A stretch of DNA of 64,000 nucleotides, from contig JAXJXP010000005.1 in assembly GCA_036307445.1 (NCBI GenBank), positions 7,765 to 71,764 on the forward strand. Reading direction: 5' to 3'. Source of the stretch: HGM11525 sp036307445 (GTDB lineage: Bacteria; Bacillota; Clostridia; UBA1381). The translations under genes were made by a program, and so were the position numbers. The notes beneath the pieces were generated by a model. It saw nothing but the letters and a program-made list of their open reading frames with translations. It searched no databases and was not told the DNA's origin. Every line of letters begins with the position of its first letter. Positions within the stretch are counted from its first letter, which is position 1. Of this stretch, positions 62,540 to 64,000 are shown one piece after another.

Positions 62540-63223
62540 ATGAAAAAAATCTACGAAGGTAAAACAAAAGACGTATACTCTCTCGAGAATGGTAATGTTA
62601 TGCTTAAGTTTAAAGACGATTGTACAGGCAAAGACGGAGTTTTTGACCCGGGCGAAAACACTGTTGGTCTGACTATCGAGGGTATTGGCAAAGCTAACCT
62701 TGAAACATCAATCCACTATTTTGAATTGCTTAAAACCGCTGGCATTAAGACTCATTATGTTGGTGCAAATATTGAGGACGCAACTATGGAAGTACTCCCC
62801 GCTACTGTATTTGGACACGGACTTGAGGTTATTTGCCGTCTTGTTGCTACCGGAAGCTTTATTCGCAGATATGGTGAATACATAGAAGATGGTACTGTTT
62901 TAGAGGGCGGTTATGTTGAATGTACTTTCAAAAATGACGAGAAGGGCGATCCTCTTGTAACTGGCGAAGGTCTTGCAGCTCTTGGTGTTATGACTCCTGC
63001 TATGTTTGAAAGCATGAAAGAACAGACTTTAAAAATCACAAAAATTGTTGCCGATGACCTTAAGTCTATCGGACTTGATTTGTGGGATATAAAGTTTGAA
63101 TTCGGTTATAACAATGATGAAGTCATACTTATTGATGAAATCGCATCAGGCAATATGCGCGTTTATAAAGACGGAAAAATCGTTGATCCTGTAGAACTTA
63201 CAAAGCTTATTCTGAACAGATAA
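62540..63223 (+). CDS. purC: SAICAR synthetase
   Basis: PurC joins CAIR and aspartate with ATP. The 227-residue protein starts IYEGKTKDVY, and has the family's FKDDCTGKDG, VICRLVATGSF and ILIDEIASGNMRVYKDG segments. It sits apart from the purE-M-N operon, alone with AAGGAGTG upstream. The 5' region contains an A-rich GATAAAATAATT but no clear promoter or riboswitch. Confidence 0.95.
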   Translation: MKKIYEGKTKDVYSLENGNVMLKFKDDCTGKDGVFDPGENTVGLTIEGIGKANLETSIHYFELLKTAGIKTHYVGANIEDATMEVLPATVFGHGLEVICRLVATGSFIRRYGEYIEDGTVLEGGYVECTFKNDEKGDPLVTGEGLAALGVMTPAMFESMKEQTLKITKIVADDLKSIGLDLWDIKFEFGYNNDEVILIDEIASGNMRVYKDGKIVDPVELTKLILNR

Positions 63224-63229
63224 AATTTT

Positions 63230-63262
63230 AGCGGCAGTCTTAAATAGACTGCCGCTGTTTTA
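63230..63262 (+). terminator. Terminator of purC
   Basis: AGCGGCAGTCT (63230-63240), five-base loop, AGACTGCCGCT (63246-63256), then GTTTTA. Confidence 0.82.
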
Positions 63263-63272
63263 GGAATATATT

Positions 63273-63617
63273 ATGAAAAAGAGACACAATAAATTTATAT
63301 ATGCAACTGCAGTAATTATACTTATTATTGCATGTTTTAAATTAGAGTCCGATAGAAAGCCACATTTTAAAGTTATTCGAGGAAACTATATTCAGACAGA
63401 CAATATTGTTAAAGAAAACAAAAAAGTTAATATTAATTATGCGTCAATTGAAGACCTTGATAAATTGAAGGGAATCGGCCCAACTATTGCTGAAAGGATT
63501 GTTGAATACAGACAGAAAAAACCTTTCCTATCTATAAATGAAATAATGAATGTAAAGGGTATAGGAAAAAATAAGTTTGAAGATATTAAAGATTATATAA
63601 CTATAGAAGAAAATTGA
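63273..63617 (+). CDS. ComEA-like helix-hairpin-helix protein
   Basis: A 114-residue protein with an N-terminal membrane anchor (about 8-23) and a C-terminal double helix-hairpin-helix DNA-binding domain: NINYASIEDLDKLKGIGPTIAERIVEYR, read in two halves, then MNVKGIGKNKFEDI. This is the DNA-receptor module of ComEA. The soluble linker between them is only ~30 residues and lacks the SLBB-like domain of Bacillus ComEA (~205 residues). No comEB/comEC adjoins it. DNA binding outside the membrane is likely; competence is inference. The start lies after TTTAGGAATAT. Confidence 0.85.
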   Translation: MKKRHNKFIYATAVIILIIACFKLESDRKPHFKVIRGNYIQTDNIVKENKKVNINYASIEDLDKLKGIGPTIAERIVEYRQKKPFLSINEIMNVKGIGKNKFEDIKDYITIEEN

Positions 63618-63630
63618 GTGGTTATTCATC

Positions 63631-63659
63631 TTGACAGTTTAATAATTGAGTGGTATAAT
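63631..63659 (+). promoter_or_regulatory. Consensus promoter driving the tRNA-Ser region
   Basis: Perfect TTGACA (63631-63636), 17 bases, perfect TATAAT (63654-63659). First target downstream is the decayed tRNA-Ser-like sequence; the intact tRNA-Ser is 246 bases away. Confidence 0.9.
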
Positions 63660-63692
63660 ATATATGTTGTGATTTTGTATATATTCGTATAT

Positions 63693-63778
63693 GGAACGGT
63701 ATCTATGTGATCATAACGAAGTGTACTCGAAATCCCCTCGGTTACACTGTAACTATACCCATACAAATGGCTTAACCA
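63693..63778 (+). pseudogene. Decayed tRNA-Ser-like sequence
   Basis: The first 44 bases match the intact tRNA-Ser(CGA) at 63905 in about 32 positions, including GGTATC, the D-arm block TCATAACG and the anticodon block ACTCGAAATC. The anticodon stem no longer pairs, GGAACGG has no matching 3' acceptor, and the T-arm is unrecognisable, although a variable-arm-like GTTAC-ACT-GTAAC and a CCA at 63776-63778 remain. I read it as a degenerated second tRNA-Ser copy; a new RNA role is possible. Bases 63779-63904 hold hairpins such as GCTTAA/TTAAGC but no gene. Confidence 0.6.
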
Positions 63779-63904
63779 CGCGGGTTTAAGCGAGGTTCAA
63801 ACTAGGTTTATACTGCTTTATCTAGCGGTTTTTCTATCCATTTCTAACAAAATTCTATAATTTGCTTGTTTTTGCTCCCTAAAAGAGAGCATTAACATAT
63901 ACAC

Positions 63905-63999
63905 GGACAGGTATCGAAGTGGTCATAACGGGGCTGACTCGAAATCAGTTTGTCGGTATTCAATCCGGCACGTGGGTTCGAATCCCACCCTGTCCGCCA
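63905..63999 (+). tRNA. tRNA-Ser (anticodon CGA)
   Basis: A complete class II tRNA of 95 bases with encoded CCA. Acceptor GGACAGG/CCTGTCC, anticodon stem CTGA/TCAG around CTCGAAA, long variable arm TGTCGG/CCGGCA, T-arm GTGGG-TTCGAAT-CCCAC. Discriminator G. It ends one base before the window edge. Confidence 0.98.
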
Positions 64000-64000
64000 A

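Noticed and set aside
63693..63904. Intron-split tRNA (group I intron in the anticodon loop) as explanation of the tRNA-Ser-like half
   Set aside because: No second exon with a matching 3' anticodon stem, T-arm and acceptor strand is found downstream, and there are no group I core elements.
1..64000. CRISPR arrays, insertion sequences, prophage genes, rRNA operons
   Set aside because: No regularly spaced direct repeats, transposase, integrase or phage structural genes, or rRNA sequence could be seen.

Overview
The window reads as ordinary chromosome of a low-GC, anaerobic, spore-forming Clostridia bacterium (Firmicutes/Bacillota; an Oscillospirales- or Lachnospirales-type gut organism would fit, but this is inference). 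Support comes from sporulation genes (spoIIP, yunB, an M50 SpoIVFB-like protease), a T-box, a CIRCE operator, an L19 leader, anaerobe enzymes (FprA flavoprotein, PyrK/PyrDB) and many near-consensus TTGACA-17-TATAAT promoters. Gene order is close to the standard Firmicutes order in several blocks: hrcA-grpE-dnaK-dnaJ, dnaG-rpoD, rplS-lepB-rbgA, ruvX-DUF1292.

Layout. 1-2.5 kb: the tail of a bacterial-microcompartment locus (CoA-acylating aldehyde dehydrogenase, tandem-BMC shell protein, DeoR regulator). 2.7-4.5 kb: Na/Pi cotransporter fused to PhoU. 4.7-6.35 kb: tRNA-Arg(CCU) followed by an AT-rich two-gene cassette of unknown function (2TM + GAF-like protein, then a 1TM mini-protein). 6.4-10.5 kb: purine operon purE-purM-purN-IMP cyclohydrolase (PurO-like)-AICAR formyltransferase, with the usual bifunctional PurH replaced by two separate enzymes. 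10.6-16.5 kb: hemW and the CIRCE-controlled heat-shock operon. 16.5-21.8 kb: hisD, a divergent hisB-like gene, a HAD hydrolase, an orphan fumarase beta subunit and adenine deaminase, then tRNA-Asp. 22-24.6 kb: a cation/proton antiporter and a ClC-type transporter. 24.6-28.8 kb: a small RHH-like protein, mtaB, an HPr-like protein without the usual histidine, and rbgA-lepB-rplS on the minus strand. 28.8-32.6 kb: spoIIP, lepA, M50 protease. 32.6-37.5 kb: the pyrimidine operon pyrBCFKD. 37.5-44 kb: flavodoxin-like reductase, dnaG-rpoD behind a SigH-like promoter with two Spo0A boxes, prmA, fprA, rsmE. 44-54.9 kb: uvrB-uvrA, T-box-controlled thrS lacking the TGS domain, yunB-ligA-DUF6873, ruvX. 55-55.6 kb: a rod-shaped RNA that is a 6S RNA candidate, followed by a second terminator. 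55.6-62.4 kb: a maltose/maltodextrin operon (glgP, PTS EIIA-C-B, a MapP-like phosphatase, malQ). 62.5-64 kb: purC, a ComEA-like HhH protein, a decayed tRNA-Ser-like sequence behind a strong promoter, and tRNA-Ser(CGA) at the edge.

No clearly new large system is visible. The least explained items are the tRNA-Arg-adjacent 2TM-GAF cassette, the decayed tRNA-Ser-like transcript, the 6S-like RNA, and the SigH/Spo0A architecture in front of dnaG-rpoD. No CRISPR array, insertion sequence, prophage or rRNA was found.
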